Shown here: piece after piece, positions 25,569 through 33,519 of the stretch
Layout: the number at the start of each line of letters is the position of its first letter
Numbering within the stretch: the stretch's first letter is position 1
DNA from: Microbacterium kyungheense
GTDB lineage: Bacteria; Actinomycetota; Actinomycetes; Actinomycetales; Microbacteriaceae
DNA: 64,000 nt
Reading direction: 5' to 3'
Assembly (NCBI RefSeq): GCF_006783905.1
Contig: NZ_VFPE01000001.1
Span: forward strand, 744,001-808,000
Made by a program: the position numbers and the translations under genes
The notes under the pieces: generated by a model
The model's input: the letters and a program-made list of their open reading frames with translations, nothing else
What the model was told of the DNA's origin: nothing
The model's database searches: none

Positions 25569-26177
25569 TCAGCGGGTGCGCATGCCGTCCAGCGCGACGG
25601 TCACGACGTCGTGCGCGAGGCGGTCGCGGTCGATCGCGCCGCCCGGGCGGTACCACTCCACGATCGAGTTGACCATGCCGAACACGAGGCGCGTCACGAC
25701 GGCGCCGTCGACGTCGGAGCGCACGCTGCCGGCCGACTGCGCCTCGGCGACGAGCTGCGTCACGCGGTGGTCGAAGGCCCGGCGCCGTTCCAGTGCGGCG
25801 CGCTCGACGTCGCTGTTGCCACGCACGCGCAGCAGGAGCGTCACGTAGGGGAGTCGGTCGACGAGCACCAGCACGGCCCCTCGCAGCACCCCGGCCAATC
25901 GGTCGGCGGGTGCTGCACCGGCGATCGCGGGATCGTCGAGCAGCCCCTCGAGCCCGCTCAGCGCCTCGTCGAGCGCGAGGGCGAGCAGCTGCTCCTTCGA
26001 GTCGAAGTGGTGGTAGAGAGCCGACTTCGTGAGGCCGAGGCGCTGCGCCAGATCGGCGACGGAAGTGGCGTCGTACCCCTGCTCGTTGAACAGCTCCACG
26101 GCGACGGCGAGCACCTGCGCGCGGTCGTAGCCGGGGCGGCCGCGCCGCGCGGGTGCGGACTCGGCGCTCGCGAACAT
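25569..26177 (-). CDS. paaR: TetR-family regulator of phenylacetate catabolism, PaaR-like
   Basis: 202 residues. The HTH at about 15-62 reads LAVAVELFNEQGYDATSVAD, LAQRLGLTKSALYHHFDSKE. The C-terminal helical domain (DRLPYVTLLLRVRGNSDVER, FGMVNSIVEWYRPGGAIDRD) matches the TetR_C regulators found beside paa and acyl-CoA genes. PaaR-type repressors are released by phenylacetyl-CoA. The divergent paa operon, and two copies of a TGAACGAxCGGTC site in front of paaF and paaA, support that job. The ATG at 26177 is where similarity starts; an upstream ATG would place the operator inside the gene. Confidence 0.87.
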   Translation of the reverse strand: MFASAESAPARRGRPGYDRAQVLAVAVELFNEQGYDATSVADLAQRLGLTKSALYHHFDSKEQLLALALDEALSGLEGLLDDPAIAGAAPADRLAGVLRGAVLVLVDRLPYVTLLLRVRGNSDVERAALERRRAFDHRVTQLVAEAQSAGSVRSDVDGAVVTRLVFGMVNSIVEWYRPGGAIDRDRLAHDVVTVALDGMRTR

Positions 26178-26204
26178 GGGCCCAGTCTCGCACTTCCGAG
26201 GTAA

Positions 26205-26225
26205 TACTGAACGATCGGTCACGTA
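26205..26225. promoter_or_regulatory. TetR (PaaR) operator in the paaR-paaF gap
   Basis: TACTGAACGATCGGTCACGT starts here; the core TGAACGATCGGTCA (26208-26221) is a 14-base palindrome with one mismatched pair. The same block, TACTGAACGAACGGTCTGTA, lies just before paaA at 30797. Two copies in the promoters of one pathway make a shared-repressor site likely. Confidence 0.75.
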
Positions 26226-26266
26226 TTATGTGAGAAGCCGCGAAGAAGCGGATCGAGAGGATGCCG

Positions 26267-27016
26267 ATGTCGGTCACCCCAGAGCTCCCGCTCGTCATCG
26301 AGCGCCGCGCCGACCGCGTCGTCGCCACGCTGTCGCGACCTGCGGTGCGCAATGCGATCGACCAGCGCACGATCGACCGGCTCCACGAGCTGTGCGCAGA
26401 ACTCGAGCGCTCCCCGCGCATCCTGATCCTCATCGGCGCCGACGGGGTCTTCGCGTCGGGCGCCGACGTCGCGCAGCTCCGCGAGCGGCGTGCCGGCGAC
26501 GCGCGTCGCGGCATCAACACGCGGGCGTTCCAGCGGGTGCGCAACCTGCCCATGCCTGTGATCGCGGCGATCGACGGCCACGCGCTCGGGGGCGGCGCCG
26601 AGCTCGCGTATGCCGCCGACATCCGCATCGGCACGCCGCGGCTGCAGATCGGCAATCCCGAGACCGGCCTCGGCATCATCGCCGCTGCCGGCGCGACATG
26701 GCGCCTGCGCGAACTCGTCGGGGAGGGGCGCGCGGCCGAGATGCTGCTGACGGGCCGGATCCTGGATGCCGCCACCGCGGTCGACTGGGGGCTCGTGTCG
26801 TCCCTGTTCGAGCCGGGTGATCTTCTGGCCGCGGCCCACGCCCTCGCCGACCGCATCGCCCGCAACGACCCGCTCGCGACACGTCACACCAAGACGGCCC
26901 TGCTCGCGCCGCCGGCGGCGCATCCCGACATCGACCTCGAACTGCAGGCCGAGCTGTTCGAGAGCCCCGAGAAGTACCGGCGGATGACGGCGTTCCTCGA
27001 GGGGCGCGGGCGATGA
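26267..27016 (+). CDS. paaF: Enoyl-CoA hydratase (2,3-dehydroadipyl-CoA hydratase)
   Basis: 249 residues. It has the crotonase fold with both hydratase glutamates: GHALGGGAELAYAADIRIG and IGNPETGLGIIAAAGATWRL. The oxyanion-hole segment is GADGVFASGADVAQL. It hydrates 2,3-dehydroadipyl-CoA in lower phenylacetate beta-oxidation. The ATG at 26267 has GAGAGG ending 6 bases before it; the ATG at 26261 directly abuts that sequence and is less likely. It is the first gene after the divergent PaaR operator and overlaps the next gene by ATGA. Confidence 0.9.
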   Translation: MSVTPELPLVIERRADRVVATLSRPAVRNAIDQRTIDRLHELCAELERSPRILILIGADGVFASGADVAQLRERRAGDARRGINTRAFQRVRNLPMPVIAAIDGHALGGGAELAYAADIRIGTPRLQIGNPETGLGIIAAAGATWRLRELVGEGRAAEMLLTGRILDAATAVDWGLVSSLFEPGDLLAAAHALADRIARNDPLATRHTKTALLAPPAAHPDIDLELQAELFESPEKYRRMTAFLEGRGR

Positions 27017-28041
27017 AAGACCAGCAGTTCACGGACGGCCGGGGGGTCTCGTCTCGCTTCGCTCGCTCAACGGGTGGGGAGTCGACCCATCCGGCCGTTG
27101 AGCGACCGAGGAACGAGGGAGACGAAACGTCGCGAGTCCGCCCCGAGAACGATGCGCGCGACGACGGCGCCTTGCGCCCCGGCCGGTCGACGGTGCCCGA
27201 ACGCGTCGGCGTCATCGGCGGTGGCCGCATGGGTGCGGGCATCGCGCACGCCTTCGCGCTGGCGGGGGCGCGGGTCGTGGTGGTGGAGCGCGACGAGGAC
27301 GCGGCGGTGGCGGCATCCACTCGTCTCACCGAGAGTCTGCGCCGCAGCGTCGAACGCGGCACGACCGACCGCTCGCTCGATGCGCTCGCCGCGGCGATCG
27401 AGACGGCGACCGACGCCGCGGCGCTCGCCGGGTGCGGGCTCGTGGTCGAGGCGGTGCCCGAGGACCGCGCGCTCAAGACCGACGCGCTCGCACGAGCCGA
27501 GGCGGTGCTGGCGCCGGAGGCGGCCCTCGCGACCAACACCTCGTCGATCTCCCTCAGCGAGCTGGCCGCCGGGCTCGCGCGTCCGGGACGGTTCGTCGGC
27601 CTGCACTTCTTCAACCCCGTGCCCGCGTCGCAGCTCGTCGAGGTCGTGACCGGCACCGCCACCGACCCCTCGCTCGTCGACGATGCGCGGGCGTGGGTCG
27701 AGAGCCTAGGCAAGACGGCCGTCGTCGTGCGCGACAGCCCCGGGTTCGCGTCCAGCAGGCTGGGAGTCGCACTGGGGCTGGAGGCGATCCGCATGCTCGA
27801 AGAGGGCGTGGCGAGCGCGGCCGACATAGATGCGGCGATGGAGCTCGGGTACCGGCATCCCGTAGGCCCCCTCCGCACCACGGATCTCGTGGGGCTCGAC
27901 GTGCGACTCGGCATCGCCGAAGAGCTGCACCGCGAACTGGGCGACCGGTTCGCGCCGCCGGACCTGCTGCGGCGCCTCGTCGCCGACGGACATCTCGGCC
28001 GCAAGAGCGGCCGGGGCTTCTACGAATGGAGCGAACAGTGA
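27013..28041 (+). CDS. paaH: 3-hydroxyacyl-CoA dehydrogenase with REP-encoded N-terminus
   Basis: 342 residues. VGVIGGGRMGAGIAHAFALA (NAD-binding, from residue 65), LATNTSSISLSELAAG, GLHFFNPVPASQLVEVV with the catalytic His, and the C-terminal LGYRHPVGPLRTTDLVGLDV are intact. It oxidises 3-hydroxyadipyl-CoA to 3-oxoadipyl-CoA. The first ~60 residues are polar, lack domain similarity and are largely encoded by a palindromic repeat (27046-27128). The ATG at 27013 overlaps the paaF stop (ATGA). A GTG at 27193 would give a normal 282-residue enzyme, so the repeat is either in the leader or translated. Its GTGA overlap with paaZ shows operon membership. Confidence 0.88.
   Translation: MKDQQFTDGRGVSSRFARSTGGESTHPAVERPRNEGDETSRVRPENDARDDGALRPGRSTVPERVGVIGGGRMGAGIAHAFALAGARVVVVERDEDAAVAASTRLTESLRRSVERGTTDRSLDALAAAIETATDAAALAGCGLVVEAVPEDRALKTDALARAEAVLAPEAALATNTSSISLSELAAGLARPGRFVGLHFFNPVPASQLVEVVTGTATDPSLVDDARAWVESLGKTAVVVRDSPGFASSRLGVALGLEAIRMLEEGVASAADIDAAMELGYRHPVGPLRTTDLVGLDVRLGIAEELHRELGDRFAPPDLLRRLVADGHLGRKSGRGFYEWSEQ
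27046..27128. repeat. Palindromic REP-like element at the start of paaH
   Basis: The left arm 27046-27073 ends CGCTTCGCTCGCTCAACGG. The right arm 27095-27128 begins CCGTTGAGCGACCGAGGAAC and ends GAGACGAAAC. They pair as a long imperfect hairpin around 21 bases. A half-copy of the same family is at 35511-35544. Confidence 0.8.
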
Positions 28042-30170
28042 CGGACACCCTCCCCAGCTATCTGCGAGACGCATGGTGGTCGCCGGCTGATCGAGAGGCT
28101 CACGGACCGGCCGACGCCGTCGCCGTGCGCGACGCCTCGACCGGCGAGATCGTGACGCACGTCAGCACCGCGGGGATCGACCTCGCCGGTGCGCTCGAGT
28201 ACGCGCGCACCGTGGGGCAGGCGAGCCTGGGTGAGCTCACGTTCCACCAGCGCGCCCTGCTGCTCAAGGAGTTCGCGGTCGCGCTGACGGCCCGCAAGGA
28301 AGAGCTGTACGAGCTCTCCAAGCGGGCGGGTGCGACGGTGCGCGACTCGCTCAACGATGTCGACGGCGGCATCGGCGTGCTCTTCACCTACGCGTCGAAG
28401 GGCCGCCGTGAGCTTCCCAACGCGCGGGTGTACCTGGACGGTCCGGTCGAGTCGCTGGCCAAGGACGGGTCGTTCCTCGGGCGCCACGTCTACTCGCGCC
28501 TGCCCGGTGTCGCGGTGCAGATCAACGCCTTCAACTTCCCGATGTGGGGCGCGTTGGAGAAGTTCGCGCCGGCGTTCCTGGCCGGCGTGCCGTCGCTGGT
28601 CAAGCCGGCGACCCCCACGGCCTACATCGCCGAGGCCTGGGTGCGCATCCTGGCCGAGACCGGACGACTGCCGGCGGGGTCGCTGCAGCTGGTGAGCGGC
28701 TCCGTGCCCGGCCTGTTCGATCACCTCGGCCTCGGCGACCTCGTCGGGTTCACCGGCAGCGCCTCGACGGCGGCCCGGCTCCGCGAGCAGGCGGGGCCGG
28801 GCGTGCGATTCACGAGCGAGACCGACTCGATCAACGCGTCGGTCCTGGGCCCCGACGCGGTGCCCGGCACGGTCGAGTTCGACGCGTACGTGAAGCAGCT
28901 GCTGATCGAGCTCACGACCAAGGCGGGCCAGAAGTGCACCGCGATCCGGCGCGCCATCGTGCCCTCGGGGTTGGTGCCGGCGGTCATCGACGCGCTGCGC
29001 GACAGGATCGCCGAGCGGGTCGTCGTGGGAGACCCGCACGCCGAGAACGTCACGATGGGTCCGCTCGTCTCGCGGGAGCAGCGCGACGAAGTGCTGCGTG
29101 CGATCGAGGCGCTCCAGACCGCCGGCGGGCGCATCGTGCTCGGTGGCACCGAGGCGCCGGACGTGGTCCGCGCGGACGGCTCGACGGGGCCTGCGCCCGA
29201 GGGCGCGTTCCTGACCCCCGTCGTGCTCGCCTTCGACGGCGACCCGTCGGCGCTGCCCGACGCGGTCCATGACGTCGAGGCGTTCGGCCCCGTGGCGAGC
29301 GTGCTGTCGTACCGCAGCGTCGACGAGGCCGCCGACCTCGTCGGCCGCGGCGGCGGCTCGCTCGTCACGAGCGTCGCCACCGCCGACCCCGCTGTCGCGG
29401 CGACCCTGCTCGCCCGCACGGCCGCGTACAACGGACGCCTGCTGTTCCTCGACCGCGACGACGCGCGCACCTCGACCGGCCACGGCGCACCCGTGCCGCA
29501 CCTCGTCCACGGCGGTCCGGGCCGCGCGGGGGGCGGAGAGGAGCTCGGCGGCATCCGCGCCGTGCTGCACCACATGCAGCGCACGGCGGTACAGGGCTCG
29601 CCCGCGATGCTCACGGCCCTGACCGGCGTGTGGCACCAGGGTGCGGCATCCCGCTCCGACCGGCACCCGTTCCGCAAGTCGCTGGCAGAGCTGAGGATCG
29701 GCGACCAGTTCGCCTCACCGTTGCGGGCGGTGACGCTCGACGACATCGAGACGTTCGCGCACTTCACCGGCGACCTCTTCTACGCCCACATGGACGAAGC
29801 CGCCGCCGCGGCCAACCCGTTCTTCCCGGGGCGCGTCGCGCACGGGTACCTGCTGGTGTCGTGGGCGGCCGGGCTGTTCGTCGACCCGGCACCGGGCCCC
29901 GTGCTCGCGAACTACGGGCTGGAGAACCTGCGCTTCGTCACGCCGGTGTCACCGGGCGACGAGGTGCGTGTCGTGCTCACCGCCAAGCAGATCACACCGC
30001 GTGAGACCGACGAGTACGGCGAGGTGCGGTGGGACGCAGTGCTGCTCAACCAGCGCGACGAGCTCGTCGCGACGTACGACGTGCTCACGCTGGTCGCGAA
30101 GACCTGGGACGAGGGGGATGCCGGGCGCCCGGCATCCGCGTCTCCCGAGCCTGCGGGGGTCGGGGCGTGA
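28038..30170 (+). CDS. paaZ: Oxepin-CoA hydrolase / semialdehyde dehydrogenase
   Basis: 710 residues, bifunctional. Residues 1-530 are an aldehyde dehydrogenase (INAFNFPMWGALEKFAPAFL, VGFTGSASTAARLR, catalytic E261 in SETDSIN, catalytic C300 in KAGQKCTAIRRA). Residues about 560-700 are a MaoC-like hydratase (HFTGDLFYAHMDEAAAAANP, FFPGRVAHGYLLVSWAAGLF, NYGLENLRFVTPV). The C-terminal part opens the oxepin-CoA ring, and the N-terminal part oxidises the aldehyde to 3-oxo-5,6-dehydrosuberyl-CoA. The GTG start overlaps the paaH stop. The last 20 residues (DAGRPASASPEPAGVGA) are partly encoded by a 22-bp perfect palindrome. Confidence 0.96.
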   Translation: MTDTLPSYLRDAWWSPADREAHGPADAVAVRDASTGEIVTHVSTAGIDLAGALEYARTVGQASLGELTFHQRALLLKEFAVALTARKEELYELSKRAGATVRDSLNDVDGGIGVLFTYASKGRRELPNARVYLDGPVESLAKDGSFLGRHVYSRLPGVAVQINAFNFPMWGALEKFAPAFLAGVPSLVKPATPTAYIAEAWVRILAETGRLPAGSLQLVSGSVPGLFDHLGLGDLVGFTGSASTAARLREQAGPGVRFTSETDSINASVLGPDAVPGTVEFDAYVKQLLIELTTKAGQKCTAIRRAIVPSGLVPAVIDALRDRIAERVVVGDPHAENVTMGPLVSREQRDEVLRAIEALQTAGGRIVLGGTEAPDVVRADGSTGPAPEGAFLTPVVLAFDGDPSALPDAVHDVEAFGPVASVLSYRSVDEAADLVGRGGGSLVTSVATADPAVAATLLARTAAYNGRLLFLDRDDARTSTGHGAPVPHLVHGGPGRAGGGEELGGIRAVLHHMQRTAVQGSPAMLTALTGVWHQGAASRSDRHPFRKSLAELRIGDQFASPLRAVTLDDIETFAHFTGDLFYAHMDEAAAAANPFFPGRVAHGYLLVSWAAGLFVDPAPGPVLANYGLENLRFVTPVSPGDEVRVVLTAKQITPRETDEYGEVRWDAVLLNQRDELVATYDVLTLVAKTWDEGDAGRPASASPEPAGVGA
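30116..30137. repeat. 22-bp perfect palindrome inside the paaZ 3' end
   Basis: GGATGCCGGGC is followed immediately by GCCCGGCATCC, an exact palindrome with no loop. It uses the same GGATGCC arms as the intergenic terminators but lies in frame 33 bases before the stop, so it could attenuate read-through into paaI and paaA. Confidence 0.8.
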
Positions 30171-30224
30171 GCGGGGGCAGCCTGACTGTCGTGGCGGTGG
30201 CGGCGTCGTCTCGGAAGAATCCTG

Positions 30225-30340
30225 CGCGCTGTCGAAATCGGCATGCGCGCGCGAAACTCTCTGGCGCGATTGCAGGTTTCGACAGCGCGAGCAGGAGGCG
30301 CGTCGCAGGAACGGCAGCGGATGCGGGTTTCGACAGCGCG
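30225..30340. repeat. Three copies of TTTCGACAGCGCG between paaZ and paaI
   Basis: The 13-mer occurs inverted at 30225-30237 and direct at 30277-30289 and 30328-30340; the last two lie 51 bases apart with extended similarity. The first and second copies can pair as a hairpin. This is most of the 181-base gap before the GTG of the thioesterase. I see no promoter or reading frame in it. Confidence 0.75.
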
Positions 30341-30351
30341 GAGGTGGTGCC

Positions 30352-30792
30352 GTGACCGACCCGGCCGAGCACTTCGCAGGGCAGCGTGTCATGCTGCGAC
30401 GAGACCGGGCGTCGGCGGCGCTCGGCATGGTCGTCGAGCGCGACGAGCCGGGAGAGGCCGTCGTGTCGATGCGCGTGCGCGACGACATGACCAACGGGTT
30501 CGGGATCACGCATGGCGGCATGGTCTTCGCGCTCGCCGACACGGCGTTCGCGATGGCGTGCAACGAGCTCGTTCCGGGAGCCGAGGGCGGCGACGCCGAG
30601 GTGACCGTCGCGGCCGGCGCCGACATCTCGTTCCTCGCCGCGACGCGCGCGGGGCAGACGCTCACCGCTCACGCGCGGCGCCGCGTCGCGTCCGGCCGTG
30701 CGGGCCTCTACGACGTGACGGTGACCGACGAGACGGGCACGGTGGTGGCTGAGTTCCGCGGGCGGTCGCTCACCACCCGCCGGACGGCGTAG
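30352..30792 (+). CDS. paaI: Phenylacetate-pathway thioesterase PaaI
   Basis: 146 residues from a GTG start. The hotdog-fold signature FGITHGGMVFALADTAFAMA near residues 44-63 and the downstream VAAGADISFLAATRAGQTLT match PaaI. It hydrolyses hydroxyphenylacetyl-CoA and related dead-end thioesters, freeing CoA. It sits between a repeat-filled gap and the paaA promoter with its TetR site, so it is probably expressed from the upstream operon. Confidence 0.92.
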   Translation: MTDPAEHFAGQRVMLRRDRASAALGMVVERDEPGEAVVSMRVRDDMTNGFGITHGGMVFALADTAFAMACNELVPGAEGGDAEVTVAAGADISFLAATRAGQTLTAHARRRVASGRAGLYDVTVTDETGTVVAEFRGRSLTTRRTA

Positions 30793-30796
30793 ACTT

Positions 30797-30817
30797 TACT
30801 GAACGAACGGTCTGTAA
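30797..30817 (+). promoter_or_regulatory. Second TetR (PaaR) operator, upstream of paaA
   Basis: TACTGAACGAACGGTCTGTA begins at 30797-30798 and matches the paaR-paaF operator at 15 contiguous or near-contiguous positions. It lies 12-30 bases before the paaA start and overlaps where RNA polymerase would sit, so repression by the same TetR protein is expected. Confidence 0.75.
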
Positions 30818-30828
30818 ATGAGGAGTCG

Positions 30829-31821
30829 ATGATGACGACCGAGACGCTGATCGACGAGGCGCCCGAGCAGGCGGCGTTCGACGCGGTCATCGAGGCCGAC
30901 TCGCGCATCGAACCGCGGGACTGGATGCCGGCGGCCTATCGCAAGACGCTGATCCGGCAGATCTCGCAGCACGCCCATTCCGAGATCATCGGGATGCAGC
31001 CCGAGGGCAACTGGATCACGCGGGCACCGAGCCTCAAGCGCAAGGCGATCCTGATGGCGAAGGTCCAGGACGAGGCCGGCCATGGCCTGTACCTCTACTC
31101 GGCCGCGCAGACGCTCGGCATCACACGGGACGAGATGACCGAGCAGCTCATCGAGGGGCGCGCGAGGTACTCGTCGATCTTCAACTACCCGACGCCCACG
31201 TGGGCCGACATGGGGGCGATCGGCTGGCTCGTCGACGGCGCCGCGATCTGCAACCAGGTGCCGCTCTGCCGCGCGTCGTACGGCCCCTACGCCCGGGCGA
31301 TGGTCCGCATCTGCAAGGAGGAGTCGTTCCACCAGCGGCAGGGGTTCGAGATCCTGCTGACCCTCATGCAGGGCACGGCCGCGCAGCGCGAACTGGCTCA
31401 GGATGCCGTGAACCGCTGGTACTGGCCGAGCCTCATGATGTTCGGCCCGCCCGACGACGAATCGCCCAACTCGGCGCAGTCCATGGGCTGGAAGATCAAG
31501 CGCTTCTCGAACGACGAGCTGCGCCAGCGGTTCATCGGGATGCTGGTGCCCCAGGCCGAGGTGCTGGGGGTGACGCTCCCCGACCCCGAGCTGCGGTGGG
31601 ACGAGGGCTCCGGGCGGTGGATCACGAGCGAGATCGACTGGACGGAGTTCCACGAGGTGCTGGCCGGTCGCGGGCCGATGAACGCCGAGCGCATCCGGCG
31701 GCGGCGTGAGGCGCACGAGGACGGTGCGTGGGTGCGCGAGGCCGCAGCGGAGTACGCCCGCAAGCAGCAGCTGCGCGACGGCGGTGCCCGGTCCCTGAGC
31801 CTTTCGAAGGGAGTGGCGTGA
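30829..31821 (+). CDS. paaA: Phenylacetyl-CoA 1,2-epoxidase catalytic subunit A
   Basis: 330 residues of the ferritin-like di-iron family. Ligand-bearing segments are [34 protein letters not shown] (ExxH) and [18 protein letters not shown] (ExxH). With PaaC, PaaB and reductase PaaE it converts phenylacetyl-CoA plus O2 to the ring epoxide. AGGAG at 30821-30825 fits the ATG at 30832 slightly better than that at 30829; the difference is one Met. The C-terminal [10 protein letters not shown] is encoded by a REP-like sequence. The stop overlaps the paaB ATG by one base. Confidence 0.97.
   Translation: MMTTETLIDEAPEQAAFDAVIEADSRIEPRDWMPAAYRKTLIRQISQHAHSEIIGMQPEGNWITRAPSLKRKAILMAKVQDEAGHGLYLYSAAQTLGITRDEMTEQLIEGRARYSSIFNYPTPTWADMGAIGWLVDGAAICNQVPLCRASYGPYARAMVRICKEESFHQRQGFEILLTLMQGTAAQRELAQDAVNRWYWPSLMMFGPPDDESPNSAQSMGWKIKRFSNDELRQRFIGMLVPQAEVLGVTLPDPELRWDEGSGRWITSEIDWTEFHEVLAGRGPMNAERIRRRREAHEDGAWVREAAAEYARKQQLRDGGARSLSLSKGVA
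31790..31811. repeat. REP-like sequence at the 3' end of paaA
   Basis: GGTCCCTGAGCCTTTCGAAG begins the element; it is a variant of the CCTTCGACAGGCTCAGGG family seen at 41971 and 32127. In frame it adds the RSLSLSKG tail to PaaA. Confidence 0.75.
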
Positions 31822-32126
31822 TGACGACCCCCGGTGCAGCCGACCGCGAGACCTGGCCGTTGTGGGAGGTGTTCGTGCGGGCCGGGCGCGGGCTCAGCCA
31901 CGTGCACGCCGGCTCGCTGCACGCGCCCGACGCGGAGTTCGCGCTGCGCAACGCCCGCGACCTGTACACGCGGCGCGGCGAGGGCACGTCGATCTGGGTC
32001 GTGCCCGCCGATGCCATCACCACGAGCGACCCCGACGCGAAGGGCGCGTTCTTCGAGAGTCCGGCGGGCAAGAACTACCGCCACGCGTCGTACTACACCG
32101 CGTCCGAGGGGGTGCCCCACCTGTGA
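31821..32126 (+). CDS. paaB: Phenylacetyl-CoA epoxidase subunit B
   Basis: 101 residues, the usual small subunit. WPLWEVFVRAGRGLSHVHAG, ALRNARDLYTRRGEGTSIWV and FFESPAGKNYRHASYY are family signatures. PaaB bridges PaaA-PaaC dimers into the active complex. The ATG shares one base with the paaA stop and the TGA overlaps the paaC GTG, so all epoxidase subunits are made by coupled translation. Confidence 0.96.
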   Translation: MTTPGAADRETWPLWEVFVRAGRGLSHVHAGSLHAPDAEFALRNARDLYTRRGEGTSIWVVPADAITTSDPDAKGAFFESPAGKNYRHASYYTASEGVPHL

Positions 32127-33013
32127 CCCCTCGACAAGCTCAAGGATCAGGATCGGTCGAGGCTCAAGGACCGGGATCGGTCGAGGCTCAGGGACCGAGC
32201 GACGCACACGGTGACGTCACCGTCGACGGCGTCGCGCTGTCGGCGGAGCTCGCCGGTGGCGAAGGGCGCGCGGCATCCGCCGACGTCGCCGAGTACGCGC
32301 TGTGGCTGGGCGACGACGCGCTCGTCCTGTCGCAGCAGCTGGGCATGTGGATCGCCCGGGCGCCCGAGCTCGAAGAGGACGTGGCGCTGGCCAACATCGC
32401 CCTCGACCTGCTGGGTCACGCCCGGTCGTTCCTGCGCTATGCGGGCTCGTACGACGGGCGCACCGAGGACGACCTGGCCTACTGGCGCGATGAGCACGGC
32501 TTCCGCTGCGCCTGGCTCTTTCAGCAGCCGAACGGGGACTTCGGGCAGACGATCGCGCGCCAGCTGGCGGCATCCACCTATCTCTTCGAGCTGTACACGG
32601 CGCTGCAGGGGTCGTCGGACGAGACCCTGGCGGCGATCGCCGCGAAGGCGGTCAAAGAGGTCGAGTACCACCGCGACCACGCCGTGCAGTGGACCCTGCG
32701 TCTCGCGGGCGGCACCGACGAGTCCCGGCGCCGGATGGTGCGCGCGGTCGACGCCGTGTGGCCGTATGTCGGCGAGCTGTTCCGCGACGAGCTGGTGATC
32801 GACCGGCTGGAGGGGATCGCCGTGCGCCCCTCGACGCTGCAGCCGGGGTTCGACGCGGTGATCGCCGCGGTGTTCGCCGAGGCCGAGCTGGAGGTGCCTG
32901 CCGGCGCGATGTCGTCGGCCGGAGGACGACGGGGGTCGCATTTCCCGACGCTCGGATACCTCCTCGCCGAGATGCAGGTGCTCGCCCGGCAGCATCCGGG
33001 GGTGACGTGGTGA
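32123..33013 (+). CDS. paaC: Phenylacetyl-CoA epoxidase structural subunit C
   Basis: 296 residues from a GTG. The family core begins at about residue 45: YALWLGDDALVLSQQLGMWI, LANIALDLLGHARSFLRYAG, KAVKEVEYHRDHAVQWTLRL and the C-terminal GYLLAEMQVLARQHPGVTW. It is the inactive ferritin-like partner of PaaA. The first ~30 residues (RQAQGSGSVEAQGPGSVEAQ) are encoded by tandem REP-like copies, giving an N-terminal extension absent from typical PaaC. The start codon overlaps the paaB stop and the stop overlaps the paaD start. Confidence 0.95.
   Translation: MTPRQAQGSGSVEAQGPGSVEAQGPSDAHGDVTVDGVALSAELAGGEGRAASADVAEYALWLGDDALVLSQQLGMWIARAPELEEDVALANIALDLLGHARSFLRYAGSYDGRTEDDLAYWRDEHGFRCAWLFQQPNGDFGQTIARQLAASTYLFELYTALQGSSDETLAAIAAKAVKEVEYHRDHAVQWTLRLAGGTDESRRRMVRAVDAVWPYVGELFRDELVIDRLEGIAVRPSTLQPGFDAVIAAVFAEAELEVPAGAMSSAGGRRGSHFPTLGYLLAEMQVLARQHPGVTW
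32127..32198. repeat. Tandem REP-like copies at the 5' end of paaC
   Basis: CCTCGACAAGCTCAAGGATC is followed by two 24-base copies of GATCGGTCGAGGCTCARGGA. The stretch is in frame throughout, encoding repeated SVEAQGPG units. Inverted and direct relations between the copies allow hairpin formation just after the paaC start codon. Confidence 0.8.
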
Positions 33014-33519
33014 TGCTCCGACAGGCTGAGCAGCCGACGACCATGACGGCCCGCGCGTGGGCGGTCGCGGCATCCGTGCTCGATCCCGAGGTGCCGGTGC
33101 TCACGATCGAGGACCTCGGGGTGCTGCGCGACGTCACGGTCGATGCCGACACGGTCACCGTGACCATCACCCCGACCTACTCGGGGTGCCCCGCCATGGA
33201 CGCCATCCGCGACGACCTCGTGCTGGCCCTCACGGCGGCGGGGTTCGCGCGCGTCCAGGTGCGCCTCGTGCTCGCCCCGGCGTGGACCACGGACTGGATG
33301 ACGGATGCCGGCAGGCACAAGCTCCGCGAGTACGGCATCGCACCGCCCACCGGTCGCCGCGCGGTGACCGGCCCGATCCCGCTGCGGCTGTCGGTGCGGT
33401 GCCCGCGCTGCGGCTCGCTCGACACCCACGAGCTCGCCCGCTTCGGCTCGACGTCGTGCAAGGCGCTGTTCGAGTGCCGCGCATGTCTGGAGCCCTTCGA
33501 CCACTTCAAGGCGCACTGA
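33013..33519 (+). CDS. paaD: Phenylacetate pathway assembly protein PaaD
   Basis: 168 residues. The N-terminal DUF59/MIP18 domain has LDPEVPVLTIEDLGVLRDVT and TPTYSGCPAMDAIRDDL with its conserved Cys. A C-terminal zinc-ribbon-like part carries CPRCG and CRAC pairs. PaaD is needed for epoxidase activity, probably in metal or Fe-S cofactor assembly. The N-terminal LRQAEQ again resembles a REP-encoded start (CCGACAGGCTGAGCAG). One-base overlaps tie it to paaC and paaE. Confidence 0.95.
   Translation: MLRQAEQPTTMTARAWAVAASVLDPEVPVLTIEDLGVLRDVTVDADTVTVTITPTYSGCPAMDAIRDDLVLALTAAGFARVQVRLVLAPAWTTDWMTDAGRHKLREYGIAPPTGRRAVTGPIPLRLSVRCPRCGSLDTHELARFGSTSCKALFECRACLEPFDHFKAH

Noticed and set aside
30171..30351. 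Possible small gene or CRISPR remnant before paaI
   Set aside because: Three 13-base copies in mixed orientation with unequal spacing are not an array, and no frame with a start and coding bias fits the gap.
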